DNA of 40,485 bases from an uncultured bacterium (GTDB lineage: Bacteria > Patescibacteriota > Gracilibacteria > Absconditabacterales > Absconditicoccaceae), in assembly GCA_937872535.1 (NCBI GenBank), contig CALMTC010000020.1, positions 1-40,485 on the forward strand, in the 5' to 3' direction. A model generated the notes under the pieces. It worked only from the letters and a program-made list of their open reading frames with translations. It searched no databases and was not told where the DNA came from. Below, one piece after another: positions 17,644-26,335 of this stretch (its first letter is position 1; each line of letters begins with the position of its first letter). The translations under genes and the position numbers were made by a program.

Positions 17644-18682
17644 GAGAGAACTCCTCTATTACTCGTTTTTTAGCATTATCTCGTATCTTCTTGCGAAGTA
17701 CAGCATTTTCAACTAAAACCTTAAACCCATTGTACCAACTGTCGTAAGTGTTATCCACTAACCAACCATCAGTACCGTGCTTAACTGTATCTTTGTATGG
17801 TCCGTTATTAGATCCTAGAAAAGCAGCGTTCATCAAAGAATATTCTTGCCACTTAATATTAGACTTACACCTAGTAAATGGAGTGTCTTCTAGGGGTGCT
17901 AGACCAATATCAAAGTTTAGTTCCGAGAATAGTTTGTGCCATTCTTCGTGACCTCTCTTGCCATCCATATATTCATATCGAGCCTTTGGTAGGTACTTAT
18001 CTAAATACATACCAACAAACTTCACCTTTACATTCTTGTATTCGTGCATTATATCTCTTAGTGCCTCTGCCATATTGGTTTTGTGTAGATCGGCATAGTG
18101 AGATGAGCCACCAGTATAGCCAATTACTATATCGTCACCATTATCGTAGCCTGGGTTGTGGTAGCTCTCTGTACTGATAAGATTTGGTATAACTACTACG
18201 CTATCTTTAGGGCGATAAGTTCGCATCTCTCTTAATACTTCAGCTAGTGGTTCAGTGGTTGTAGTGATGTATTTGTAATCTATTGCTATACCCTTCATAA
18301 ACTCTAGGTACTTTTTATCTATGGCAACGTGTATTGGATTTAAAGGGTCAATCTCGAATATATTATCATCACAGTCCATTACAAACCGAGTCTTTATCTT
18401 CTCTTGGGCAATCATTGTGAATGAATGAATAAAGGGATTCGTATAATAGCTACCCCATACTAGGTCGTATTTAGAGAAGTATTTTATTCTCTCTAGCATC
18501 TCTTTATCGGTAACATCTTTAGCCTTTTTAGCCTCAGGGAAGATGCCTGTAGTTTCATCTACAGTCCAGTCTAGATGCTTCTTTAGTTCGTTGATAGGAT
18601 TATGTATACGCCAAACCTCGACTGGCGATATTGTGTTGTCTTTTCTAGCTTCCGTTAGATTGTATGAAGCAAGTAATTTCAT
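17579..18682 (-). CDS. GT-B fold glycosyltransferase (family 4-like)
   Basis: A 367-aa enzyme. The N-terminal domain carries DNTISPVEVWRIHNPINELK, YDLVWGSYYTNPF and FVMDCDDNIFEID, and the C-terminal domain carries DIVIGYTGGSSHYADL and LAPLEDTPFTRCKSNIKWQEY with GTDGWLVDNTYDSW, the donor-sugar pocket of family 1/4 enzymes. Length is normal for the family. It opens the glycan cluster, 14 bases after a small gene, with no strong ribosome site. The CDDNIFEID form is common in phage and capsule glycosyltransferases that precede a GT2 partner. Acceptor and sugar are unknown. Confidence 0.78.
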   Translation of the reverse strand: MKLLASYNLTEARKDNTISPVEVWRIHNPINELKKHLDWTVDETTGIFPEAKKAKDVTDKEMLERIKYFSKYDLVWGSYYTNPFIHSFTMIAQEKIKTRFVMDCDDNIFEIDPLNPIHVAIDKKYLEFMKGIAIDYKYITTTTEPLAEVLREMRTYRPKDSVVVIPNLISTESYHNPGYDNGDDIVIGYTGGSSHYADLHKTNMAEALRDIMHEYKNVKVKFVGMYLDKYLPKARYEYMDGKRGHEEWHKLFSELNFDIGLAPLEDTPFTRCKSNIKWQEYSLMNAAFLGSNNGPYKDTVKHGTDGWLVDNTYDSWYNGFKVLVENAVLRKKIRDNAKKRVIEEFSLEKNYKKVQEGLEKITKLKEV

Positions 18683-18695
18683 TGCTCATACTATA

Positions 18696-18881
18696 TCATT
18701 TGCTTTTTAGCTTGTCTATCGTGCTTTGTTTGCCCCAGTCTTTTTGAGGTATTTTAGCTAAAGCCAAGTATATGTTGTACATTTTCTGCTTGTATTCTTC
18801 AGTATAGCCAACACCAAACTTGTCGCTTATAAAGTCTTGCATAATATTCTGATGTTCTGGTAATAGTTTTGAAATATCCAT
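18696..18881 (-). CDS. small helical protein, function unknown
   Basis: A 61-aa protein not recognised as any family. The start at 18881 is chosen because AAGGAGAATT lies directly before ATG; upstream in-frame starts run into the preceding gene. The sequence is mixed-charge and helical (PEHQNIMQDFISDKFGVGY, EEYKQKMYNIYLALAKIPQ), with a basic end. It lies between a beta-helical virion protein and the glycan cluster, so it may be a small chaperone or a linker of the two modules, but this is a guess. Confidence 0.6.
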   Translation of the reverse strand: MDISKLLPEHQNIMQDFISDKFGVGYTEEYKQKMYNIYLALAKIPQKDWGKQSTIDKLKSK

Positions 18882-18889
18882 AATTCTCC

Positions 18890-19897
18890 TTATTGATAAG
18901 CTGTTACAAACCAAGAGCCAGAAGCATAATCTACTACAGTTACTGAGTTACCCTGTGCATTTAATACAAAATTACCAGCACCCCAAGCAACAGCACTATT
19001 GATAGTGTCTGTGCCATCGGCGTCTACTGTAACAGTATTAGCAGAATTGTCTGTTTTAACAGTTGTATATGTTACGCCCGAGCCAGTAGCGGCTGGTAGA
19101 GAGCCTGTTCGTGCAGCTCCAGAGGCACTAACCCCATAAACTTCGGCTGCACGAGTGTAATTAAAATCTGCTGTTTTAGCTATTGGTATATGGTTCTGTG
19201 TGGTTGAGTAAACCTGATTAACATTAACGCCAGAAGAAGTTAATCCAGAGTTAGTCAATGGATAATCTGTTGCGTCTTGTGCGGCATCAGCTAATACATC
19301 TACAAATATAACTGTGTTGGTACTTTTGAAAGTATTGGCTATTGGTCTAGAGCCTTTACCTCTAGCAAGAATAAGCTGACAGGCAAAAGCCGATGAAGTT
19401 ACATCAACATTCTCAACTCCACCACTTAATTTTGTCCAACGGGCATTATTGTTTAAGTCTATTATATATTGTCCAGAGCCAGTGAACTTAAAAAATGGGT
19501 ATGTTGTAGAGTGGCAATGTGATACCGATTCAAAATTATTTACGACAGGAACACTATCGGTCACAATATTACCAGTTGTAGAAGTTGATAATATTCGTAT
19601 ATCACTTATTTTTCTATTCACCCAACTCGAAATTGTTGTGTTGTCACCAAAGGTCAATGTGTAACCACCAGAAGTATATTCGAGACCATTACCTTTGAGC
19701 GTTACATCATCAAGATTATAGTCTCCTGCGGGTACTGTATAATCGGCTTCAAATATAATTGTCTTACTGCCTGATTGTTTAGTGATAGCAGTCATCAAAT
19801 CTGACCACGAATTAAACCTATTGCCAGATTGTGTGCCAGAGGAGTTAAATACAAATACCGAGTATGATTGTGGTTTTAATATTGTTGCTTTTGGCAT
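18890..19897 (-). CDS. beta-helix-like fibre or tailspike subunit
   Basis: A 335-aa structural protein. Residues 25-200 have the rung-like pattern of a right-handed beta-helix (SKTIIFEADYTVPAGDYNL, DDVTLKGNG, ISDIRILSTSTTGNIV, VENVDVTSSAFACQLILARG), as in pectate-lyase-like fibres. The C-terminal 90 residues (TVKTDNSANTVTVDADGTD, NFVLNAQGNSVTVVDY) form a small beta domain often placed at fibre tips. No polysaccharide-lyase acids are evident, so it may be a binding rather than a depolymerising protein. The start overlaps the stop of the previous gene (TAATG). Confidence 0.65.
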   Translation of the reverse strand: MPKATILKPQSYSVFVFNSSGTQSGNRFNSWSDLMTAITKQSGSKTIIFEADYTVPAGDYNLDDVTLKGNGLEYTSGGYTLTFGDNTTISSWVNRKISDIRILSTSTTGNIVTDSVPVVNNFESVSHCHSTTYPFFKFTGSGQYIIDLNNNARWTKLSGGVENVDVTSSAFACQLILARGKGSRPIANTFKSTNTVIFVDVLADAAQDATDYPLTNSGLTSSGVNVNQVYSTTQNHIPIAKTADFNYTRAAEVYGVSASGAARTGSLPAATGSGVTYTTVKTDNSANTVTVDADGTDTINSAVAWGAGNFVLNAQGNSVTVVDYASGSWFVTAYQ

Positions 19898-20961
19898 TAC
19901 ACTGCAGTCCAGTAAATTATTTGATTATTAGCCGAAGCTATGGCGTATAAGAGGTTGGGATTGTTGACTTCTAAAGTAAGAGTTTCGCCTGCACTTAATG
20001 GAAAACCGTCTGTACTTGCTGTTGTACCTGCAGTGACATCAGAATTGCCAACATAAATAATTCCAGTATTGGTAATGTCTGCCTTTACGGTTACGCCAAA
20101 CTTGCAAGCAAAAGATGTTGAGGTTATTTGCTCTGCAGTAGTGTCTATATCTCTATTACTTCCGTGGTCGAGTGATGAGCTTACTGCACTTGCTACATCT
20201 ACATCACCAATATTATTAGTACCTGCTGGCAAAGCCCCTACTACATCTACTTGCATTTCACTACCAGATATAGCGTTATCGATAGTTTCTACTGCTGTCT
20301 TTATGGCTGCACTATTAGCTTCTGTCCAAGTACCTGATTGAGTGGCTGCAACTGTACCATCTACAGTGATTGAATTACCACCATCTTGAATTGGTACTGC
20401 TGCTGCACCTATTCCGTTGTCTACTGTTACATTATGTCCATCTGGTAATTGATTAGCTGCTGTTGCAAGCCCAATAGTATTGGCTGTTACATCTACATTC
20501 TGTGTACCTGTTGGTGTAGCAGTTACTGTACCTGATACTGGTACTGGAGTGGCTCGAAGCTCGGTATCAGTCAAAGCGTCTGTTTGCTGATTGGCTGCTG
20601 TGGCTGCACCATTTAATGTGCCGAGATTTGCAGTTACTGTACCTGATACTGATACTGGAGTGGCTCTTAATTGTGTATCAGTTAAGGCATCGGTCTGTGG
20701 AACTATTGTTTGTAGCTCGGTGATAATATCATCCTGCTTAGTTTCTGTAGCTAGTCCTGTAGTATCTACATCAACTGTGCCAGAAGCTATGTTGACTTTT
20801 AAATTACCGTCAGAATCTGCCTGTAGCCTATATAAAGCATTGGCATACTCAGCTAAACCTACAGTAGATAAAACCTTATAAACTTCATCAAAAGACCAGT
20901 TTTGAACTGCTTGTTCACTTCTTCTAATCTCAGGGCTTTGTTGTCGGTCTGGTTTTGCCAT
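19897..20961 (-). CDS. fibre-like virion protein with repeated LRATPV units
   Basis: A 354-aa protein. GLATETKQDDIITELQTI (about 69-86) and two copies of QTDALTDTQLRATPVSVSG (about 89-107 and 126-144) form the common phage structural repeat 'DALTDTQLRATPVPVSG'. The middle is made of short beta repeats separated by ANQ/GLATAAN motifs. The last 90 residues (ITSTSFACKFGVTVKADITN, GIIYVGNSDVTAG, PLSAGETLTLEV) resemble a capsid- or fibre-decorating beta sandwich. It follows two small genes downstream of the capsid gene and may be a head fibre or decoration protein; tail fibre is the alternative. GGAG lies seven bases before the ATG. Confidence 0.65.
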   Translation of the reverse strand: MAKPDRQQSPEIRRSEQAVQNWSFDEVYKVLSTVGLAEYANALYRLQADSDGNLKVNIASGTVDVDTTGLATETKQDDIITELQTIVPQTDALTDTQLRATPVSVSGTVTANLGTLNGAATAANQQTDALTDTELRATPVPVSGTVTATPTGTQNVDVTANTIGLATAANQLPDGHNVTVDNGIGAAAVPIQDGGNSITVDGTVAATQSGTWTEANSAAIKTAVETIDNAISGSEMQVDVVGALPAGTNNIGDVDVASAVSSSLDHGSNRDIDTTAEQITSTSFACKFGVTVKADITNTGIIYVGNSDVTAGTTASTDGFPLSAGETLTLEVNNPNLLYAIASANNQIIYWTAV

Positions 20962-21414
20962 CTATCTACTCCATTTGGCTGAATTATTTTTTGCTTCGTT
21001 TATCTTGTTCTCAAAGTTAGCGTATTCGTTTAAACGAGTTAGCTTCATAGTAACACGTTCAGTAGACTCTACACCAGATAATTTCTCTAATTGCTTGAGC
21101 TTTTCTCTTACAGCTTTAGTGGAGTTTTCTAGCTTACCAGTAGTAACTAACTCATTTAAATACTGAGTAACAGCATCTATCTCATTGTAGGCTTCAGGGT
21201 CTTGCTTGTAAGTGTCTTTAATCCCAAAGTAGTCCACTAGATAAGGAACACCATTATCTATTTCATACCCTACAAATAAACCATCTGCTGTACCTTGTTG
21301 GGTGCTAGTTCTGTCCTGCTTGACCTCTACGGTCTTTTCTTGCTCAGGGGCTGTAGCTACCCTAAAAGGAGCTACGGTACTCTCTGTGGCGTTCTGTGAA
21401 CTCTCTGATGTCAT
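20962..21414 (-). CDS. virion-region protein of unknown function
   Basis: A 150-aa protein. Residues 1-45 are polar and Ser/Thr/Gln-rich; residues 46-75 (DGLFVGYEIDNGVPYLVDYFG) are beta-like; residues 85-150 are helical and charged (YNEIDAVTQYLNELV, KAVREKLKQLEKLSG), ending in a basic tail. GAGG precedes the ATG. It overlaps the upstream 77-aa gene by 53 bases in another frame. The position right after the capsid gene suggests a minor head protein or assembly factor. No family recognised. Confidence 0.6.
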   Translation of the reverse strand: MTSESSQNATESTVAPFRVATAPEQEKTVEVKQDRTSTQQGTADGLFVGYEIDNGVPYLVDYFGIKDTYKQDPEAYNEIDAVTQYLNELVTTGKLENSTKAVREKLKQLEKLSGVESTERVTMKLTRLNEYANFENKINEAKNNSAKWSR

Positions 21415-21595
21415 TTATTTCCTCTATGTTACCTTCCCTATGTGCCTTTACAAGTGCTTCTCTCATAGACTTTATTTTTTTATTCTCATTAACGATATTA
21501 TCTTTGGCTCTTAATAATTGCTTACGTTGGAGTTCGCTTAATCCTGGTCTACGCAGCTCCTTTTCTATCATCTCTAAATCGTGTTGTCTATCCAT
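21362..21595 (-). CDS. short coiled-coil protein, apparently leaderless
   Basis: A 77-aa, highly charged helical protein (DRQHDLEMIEKELRRPG, LSELQRKQLLRAKDNIVN) of unknown function. The start at 21595 is chosen because the -10 box TATAAT ends six bases upstream, so the message would begin at or next to the ATG with no ribosome site. An in-frame ATG six codons further out lies inside the promoter. It is the first gene after the capsid terminator and would head the transcript for the fibre genes. Its last 53 bases overlap the next gene. Confidence 0.55.
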   Translation of the reverse strand: MDRQHDLEMIEKELRRPGLSELQRKQLLRAKDNIVNENKKIKSMREALVKAHREGNIEEINDIREFTERHREYRSSF

Positions 21596-21612
21596 AAGCA
21601 GATTATACCACA
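21596..21612 (-). promoter_or_regulatory. extended -10 promoter, leaderless start
   Basis: On the minus strand TGTGGTATAAT is followed by CTGCTT and then ATG. The TGG before the hexamer makes an extended -10; the region 17 bases upstream (TTGGGG) is a poor -35. The same TGTGGTATA element occurs before the genes starting at 27995 and 37884. Confidence 0.65.
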
Positions 21613-21616
21613 TACC

Positions 21617-21642
21617 AAAACACTCCCCAATAATGAGGAGTG
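21617..21642 (-). terminator. terminator after the major capsid gene
   Basis: On the minus strand CACTCC, a ten-base loop and GGAGTG are followed by TTTT. It lies 44 bases after the capsid stop and just before a new promoter, so it separates very high capsid expression from the downstream fibre genes. Confidence 0.7.
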
Positions 21643-21685
21643 TAATGGCTGAATAGTGTTAACTAGAAGTCAAGCGTTATATTAA

Positions 21686-22597
21686 CTACGCTGTAGCTCC
21701 TGTCTTCACATTGATAACCCAATTACTATTAAGCACTTTGGCAACGTAAGAACCAGCCCAAGCGATAGTTGAATATCTATCAGCAGGGTTGCTAGTATCT
21801 TGTGAACCAGGTGTCTTAATGTACAGTTTTGGACTATCAGTTGCTAGGTCGAGTACACCGAATGACTCTTTACCGTGTATCAAGTTAGAGTACACAGTTA
21901 CAGTTGAGCTAGTGGTGTGACCATTGTTTGTAAGCAAGAATCTTACTCCAAACAGTTCTCCAACTTCACCCTTATAGAGGTCTTTTACATCACTATAAGT
22001 TTTAGCATTAACCCAAGTTGTATCACCAACTAGGTCGTACCAAGTGTAAGGTTGAATCTTACCAAGGAAGAATCCGTCATCATATCGCATAGCGTTATTA
22101 CCTTCTAGGGTTCTAACAGCTTTTTTGATTTCAGATACACTCATAGTGTTAGAAGCAGCTACAGCAGAGATAAGTGAATTACCTCCAGCTAGTTGGTCTG
22201 TTCCACCAGTTACGAGTTCGTTTCTACATAGTGTGTCTAGTGACTCACCCATATTTTGACCGAATACTTCTATCTTTTCTTTGTTGTTTTTGTCGATTGA
22301 GGTTGTACTCAAGAATCGAGCAATTTTTGCTTGGCTACCACGTTCTGCAAGTGTTGCAGATACGGTAGAAGCAGTTAAATCTGTTTCTGATGGGTTTGCA
22401 CCTTCAGATAGAGCAGCAGTAGCTACAGCAAGAGGGGTGTATCGAGTAAAGTTTACGACCTTACCTTCTCCTACTGGTTGGCTTTTACGTTGTCCACCTT
22501 CTTCGTGGATTAAACGCTTCATTGCACGAGCTAAAAATACTCTTTCGTAATAGGTTGAAACTTCAGCAGATAACAGAGTGGTTGTTTGAGCAGCCAT
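21686..22597 (-). CDS. major capsid protein, N4-gp56 family
   Basis: A 303-aa protein. The start TTTLLSAEVSTYYERVFLARA, with GKVVNFTRYTPLAVATAALSEG and VSATLAERGSQAKIARFLSTT, matches the N-terminal arm and E-loop pattern of the N4-gp56 capsid family. SLDTLCRNELVTGG and DDGFFLGKIQPYTWYDLVGD follow, and the C-terminal YSTIAWAGSYVAKVLNSNWV is the family's last strand. It should form the HK97-fold shell. GGAG lies before the ATG, and it directly follows the scaffold gene. Length is slightly short but normal. Confidence 0.9.
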   Translation of the reverse strand: MAAQTTTLLSAEVSTYYERVFLARAMKRLIHEEGGQRKSQPVGEGKVVNFTRYTPLAVATAALSEGANPSETDLTASTVSATLAERGSQAKIARFLSTTSIDKNNKEKIEVFGQNMGESLDTLCRNELVTGGTDQLAGGNSLISAVAASNTMSVSEIKKAVRTLEGNNAMRYDDGFFLGKIQPYTWYDLVGDTTWVNAKTYSDVKDLYKGEVGELFGVRFLLTNNGHTTSSTVTVYSNLIHGKESFGVLDLATDSPKLYIKTPGSQDTSNPADRYSTIAWAGSYVAKVLNSNWVINVKTGATA

Positions 22598-22620
22598 TTA
22601 ATTTCTCCGTTTTCTAGATG

Positions 22621-23361
22621 CTACTGGTTAAAACCGAGTTGTTCTTCCATCTCTCGTAATGAGAGTTCTTCAAAGCCCTTCTTTGGTTCTTTGCCACTTG
22701 TAGCATCAGGTTTAATTGATGTTTCGGCAGCAGCTTTTGCAACAGAGGCAGAGGTTTCAGCACTTGAGTGAGCAGATTGACGTTCAACTATATCCATAAC
22801 ATCTTCGACTATATCTTTTAAACGAACATTTGGGTTATCTTTACTGAGCTTTTCGTACATACTGGCGACTTTAGAACTAATCTTACTGTCGTGGTTTGCA
22901 CTATCTTCATTCAAGACATCATACTTCCGTTCAATATAATCTACATCTCTTTCAAAGTTGTCTGCACGTTCTTTGAGTGCTTGTTCGTACCTTATTTGCT
23001 GGATTTCAGCACTGGCAGCAGCTTTTGCTTGTCTCGCAACATCTTGACCATACTGATCTACAGTAATTTCTTGGTCAAATGGAACTTGAGGTGGTGTCTC
23101 TACGGTTGGCTGCATTGAGCTTAACCTTCTGATTTCTTCCTCTTGCTCTCGGTGCTTTTGAGACATTTTAGCAAATCTACGTTCTAGACGGTTTGAACGC
23201 TTCTTTACTGGTTCCTCCTCGGACTTTACTTCTTCTGGCTCTACAGCTACCTCGTCACTTGCAGTTGCAGATTCTTCAGTTGTAACTTCTTCAGATTCTG
23301 TTTGCTCTTGACTTGGGGTAGTCGAAGTAGTTTCTTCTACTTCTGGTGTGGTTTCTTCCAT
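22621..23361 (-). CDS. scaffolding protein
   Basis: A 246-aa protein. The start ATG at 23361 is preceded by GGAGAAGG; an earlier in-frame ATG has no ribosome site. The N-terminal 55 residues are strongly acidic (EETTPEVEETTSTTPSQEQTE), then come a basic stretch (KKRSNRLERRFAKMSQKHRE) and long heptad-type helices to residue 200, and the last 25 residues form a small capsid-binding helix (EELSLREMEEQLGF). Composition and position between portal and capsid genes are those of phage scaffolds, which template shell assembly and are then lost. Confidence 0.8.
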   Translation of the reverse strand: MEETTPEVEETTSTTPSQEQTESEEVTTEESATASDEVAVEPEEVKSEEEPVKKRSNRLERRFAKMSQKHREQEEEIRRLSSMQPTVETPPQVPFDQEITVDQYGQDVARQAKAAASAEIQQIRYEQALKERADNFERDVDYIERKYDVLNEDSANHDSKISSKVASMYEKLSKDNPNVRLKDIVEDVMDIVERQSAHSSAETSASVAKAAAETSIKPDATSGKEPKKGFEELSLREMEEQLGFNQ

Positions 23362-23459
23362 ACCTTCTCCCTTTATTAAATGACTGCCCACGTTTGACTT
23401 ATGTCAGGCTCTTGGCTACGCCTTGAAATAATATTTCTGATTTAGTTATAACGCATATG

Positions 23460-23693
23460 TTACTGCTGTGTCAATACAGCTTCTATAATAGGGTTACCGT
23501 CTTCGTCAATACCTTTTAAGATATTTCCAGGCTCTATATAAAATGAGTGTGGGAATGGACAACTGTCGCACTTAATCTCTGTACCTTGCTGTATCCAAGA
23601 GTGACCTTGCATACTAGCCTTGGCATCAGCCCACTTTTTATCTAACTCCTCTTGGGAGATAGAAAACTCTATCTTTTCATCATTTTTTTTCAC
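23460..23693 (-). CDS. small protein with Cys pair, GTG start
   Basis: A 77-aa protein of unknown function. It begins with GTG at 23693 inside the end of the previous gene; no ATG is available in frame before residue 28. IEFSISQEELDKKWADAK is amphipathic, and CDSCPFPHSFYIEPGN contains a CxxC plus His that could hold zinc. IEFSISQEE resembles LEFSITQDS in the gene just upstream, hinting at a shared short interaction motif. It lies between portal and scaffold. Confidence 0.55.
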   Translation of the reverse strand: MKKNDEKIEFSISQEELDKKWADAKASMQGHSWIQQGTEIKCDSCPFPHSFYIEPGNILKGIDEDGNPIIEAVLTQQ

Positions 23694-23994
23694 GTTTTCT
23701 AATCTCGTTAGCTGTCTGATTTACCAAGTTTAATATACCTTGTAATTCATCTGCTACTAAATTAGAAACAATAAACTTCTGACCTATTTCTTCTAGGTTC
23801 ATTTTAGAGGTATCGACACCAGACATCTTTTTGTAGAACTCAACCTTATCTTCCATTACTTTAACTATCTCTAGCCATCCTGGGTGGTCAACTAGATTAG
23901 CTATTTGTTTGTCTTTGGTTTCTTCTTGGGCTTCTACTGGACTGTCTTGAGTGATACTAAACTCCAGTCCTTCTACTACTATGTCGGTATTCAT
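23680..23994 (-). CDS. small head-module protein, function unknown
   Basis: A 104-aa acidic and helical protein (ETKDKQIANLVDHPGWLEIV, NLVADELQGILNLVNQTANE) ending in a basic KREKK tail. It has one of the strongest ribosome sites in the window, AAAGGAGGAGAGT before ATG. It sits directly after the portal gene. Small helical proteins at this place are often portal- or terminase-associated, but no family is recognised. Confidence 0.65.
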   Translation of the reverse strand: MNTDIVVEGLEFSITQDSPVEAQEETKDKQIANLVDHPGWLEIVKVMEDKVEFYKKMSGVDTSKMNLEEIGQKFIVSNLVADELQGILNLVNQTANEIRKREKK

Positions 23995-24005
23995 ACTCTC
24001 CTCCT

Positions 24006-25973
24006 TTAACTAAATAAATCTTGAGCTATTTGAGCTATCTCTGGGTCTTCTATGTTTAATGGGTTAATGTCTAACTTCTGTGGGATATAAGCCATCTGTC
24101 CTGTTTCTGGATTAGCCTGTACTGGTATGGTGTGTTGGTCTACGCCTTGTGGGTATGCCATAGATCCTTCCATAGATCTGTCGTGTTGCATCTGCTCTGG
24201 GCTCATAGGCTCGGCTATTGATGGAGCTGTTACATCTCCGCCTTGTCCACCAGCCATTTGCTGTGGTGCTGCTGGATTACCTTGAGCTTGCATTTGAGCT
24301 TCCATCATTTCTTCAGGACTCATTTGAGTAAGAATCTTATCATAACCTTCTACACCTGATGTAGCAAAGATACGTTTCATATGTTCACCAATATCATACT
24401 TGGTGCCATTCTTGGCTAACTCTTGGTTAAGACCAGGTATTTTAGATACTGCCACCAATAGAGCTGTAAGAGCTTCTGATTGTTGGGCATCATCTTTTCT
24501 ACTAGTTGAGTTGGCATCTATGTAATAACGATAGCTACAGTCTTTACCTAGGGCATCTGGCTTAATTGTGAGTTGTCCGTATTCACCTGATTCAGATACT
24601 TTAAGTATTTCTGCTACATCTGGATATAGTTCGGTTATTTGTTCTACTTCTGCACCGAACAAGTCTAGCTTGATTGGCTTTGGTTGTTTTTTAGCTGTTA
24701 GATTAACGAATCCGTCATACAGCTCTTCTACTGCTTGTTCCATCATAAACCTATCCCAGTTATCTCTGGTGTTCTCACGTTGTTGAAGCATCTGTAATGC
24801 CTGTGGAGTTTTACCGAAGCCTGGGTCTGAGGTCGATTCTGAATTAGCAGCAGTATCGGTAGTTCCGTTTTGATTAAGCATAGAGCCTATTAAGAACGAA
24901 TAGGTAGATTGGAAGGTAGATAGACCTTGTGGAGAAGTATTATAAGGTCGGATTGAGTTGGGCATATTTTCTAGCCATCTAGCACCAGGGCTGTAGCGTA
25001 CACTTGAAGGTACGATTCCGTTGGGGTTCATAATAGTTGGAGGGAAAATACTCATCTTCACACCATCTAGGTAAAGGTTTATGAGTGAGTCCATAGCGTA
25101 CTGGAGAGTTTTACCTCTTTCAAAGTCACCTAGTCCGTAGATCGAATCTACTAGAGGGAAGCAGTATTTGAGTACAATAGGTATTTTACCGTTCTTGTGA
25201 GGGTTGGGTATATCTCTGATAACTTTGTTGTCGTAGTCAGGACAGAATGTTACCCACTTACCATCTTTACCAGCTTCGTAGCGAGTTACTATTTTAACTT
25301 GAGCAGATTTACCTGTTTGGGTTTTAGGGTCTTGATCACGGTCTTGTTCGACATAGCTTTCATCTCGTGACTCTTTTTTAGAGCTACTACCTTCTTTGGC
25401 TTTTTTGATAATTTCTTTTAAGACAGACCTATTCCAGTCGCCTAGTTTAGAGTCTAGTTTATCTTCTAGCCATCTCACTGATACCATACTTTCAACGTGG
25501 TTATAATCAGAGTCTTGGATAGATACTTTACCCCTTTGAGGAATCCAGTTACGAATAGGTATCAACCAGCAGTCTGGTCCAACATACTCATCATCAATAC
25601 GGTAGTCGTACATCATTGGCATCACTCCATAGACCATTGAGTATAGATCCCACATTCTTAACTTGGTAAGGTGGGTGAATTGTGAATTAGCGTTAGGTTG
25701 GATATATCTTTGTAGGATAACATCCATTAACATTGATTTGCCTTTATCTTTCATTGTAAGGGCTTTAACCACCCCACTAGGCATTTGACCCATAACTCTA
25801 CCAGCTCTCTCCCATATAATAGTTGAAAGTCTAGAGTCAGTTACTTTAGATTTGAATGATAGTGAGTCTTCTACTTTTGAAATGAGCATTGACTCTTTTT
25901 CGTCAAAAGTGTCTACCACAGTTCGGATAGCATCTTTATCTGCTGAATAATCTTTATCGATTTGTTTTTCCAT
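24006..25973 (-). CDS. portal protein
   Basis: A 655-aa portal. Position between terminase and scaffold/capsid, length and motifs all fit: RVMGQMPSGVVKAL, KLRMWDLYSMVYGVMPMMYD (the wing region), VGPDCWLIPIRNWIPQRG, VTRYEAGKDGKWVTF, and the clip/stem region HKNGKIPIVLKYCFPLVDS to ALQMLQQRENTRDNWDRFMM. The last 100 residues are Met/Gln/Pro-rich and flexible (PEEMMEAQMQAQGNPAAPQQ), as in many podovirus portals with a barrel extension. It should form the dodecameric DNA channel and dock terminase. AAGGAG precedes the start. Confidence 0.9.
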   Translation of the reverse strand: MEKQIDKDYSADKDAIRTVVDTFDEKESMLISKVEDSLSFKSKVTDSRLSTIIWERAGRVMGQMPSGVVKALTMKDKGKSMLMDVILQRYIQPNANSQFTHLTKLRMWDLYSMVYGVMPMMYDYRIDDEYVGPDCWLIPIRNWIPQRGKVSIQDSDYNHVESMVSVRWLEDKLDSKLGDWNRSVLKEIIKKAKEGSSSKKESRDESYVEQDRDQDPKTQTGKSAQVKIVTRYEAGKDGKWVTFCPDYDNKVIRDIPNPHKNGKIPIVLKYCFPLVDSIYGLGDFERGKTLQYAMDSLINLYLDGVKMSIFPPTIMNPNGIVPSSVRYSPGARWLENMPNSIRPYNTSPQGLSTFQSTYSFLIGSMLNQNGTTDTAANSESTSDPGFGKTPQALQMLQQRENTRDNWDRFMMEQAVEELYDGFVNLTAKKQPKPIKLDLFGAEVEQITELYPDVAEILKVSESGEYGQLTIKPDALGKDCSYRYYIDANSTSRKDDAQQSEALTALLVAVSKIPGLNQELAKNGTKYDIGEHMKRIFATSGVEGYDKILTQMSPEEMMEAQMQAQGNPAAPQQMAGGQGGDVTAPSIAEPMSPEQMQHDRSMEGSMAYPQGVDQHTIPVQANPETGQMAYIPQKLDINPLNIEDPEIAQIAQDLFS

Positions 25974-25987
25974 ATAATTCTCCTTGG

Positions 25988-26335
25988 TTATTTATCCGTG
26001 GAGTCCCTCTCCTGTGGTTTTACTTTACTATACTGTTTATCCTTAACTTGGTCAACATAATCTACTTGCATATTCTCCTGCTTAATAAGTCTGGTAATCT
26101 TGCCCTTATGAAATACCACAGTAAAAGAAATAGACCCTGAATAACCTTGTAAGTAAGCATTCTTAATGATTTGCATTATTAAAGCAGCAGCGTTGGCGTT
26201 GTCTTTGGGTTTGTGTGACTCGTAAGCGTGAATGATTATCTGGTGGGTTTTTTTCGTGTGGCGTTTAACAGTGACTTGAACATCTCCAAAGTCGATAGTT
26301 TCAATTAACTTCTGGATGTCATTGATGTAGGTCAT
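25988..26335 (-). CDS. hypothetical protein between terminase and portal
   Basis: A 115-aa protein with a mixed alpha/beta pattern (FGDVQVTVKRHTKKTHQIII, AAALIMQIIKNAYLQGY, GSISFTVVFHKGKITRLI). The KRHTKKTHQIII strand is strongly basic. The start overlaps the terminase stop in ATGA. It could assist packaging or be an unrelated inserted gene; no family is recognised. Confidence 0.6.
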   Translation of the reverse strand: MTYINDIQKLIETIDFGDVQVTVKRHTKKTHQIIIHAYESHKPKDNANAAALIMQIIKNAYLQGYSGSISFTVVFHKGKITRLIKQENMQVDYVDQVKDKQYSKVKPQERDSTDK

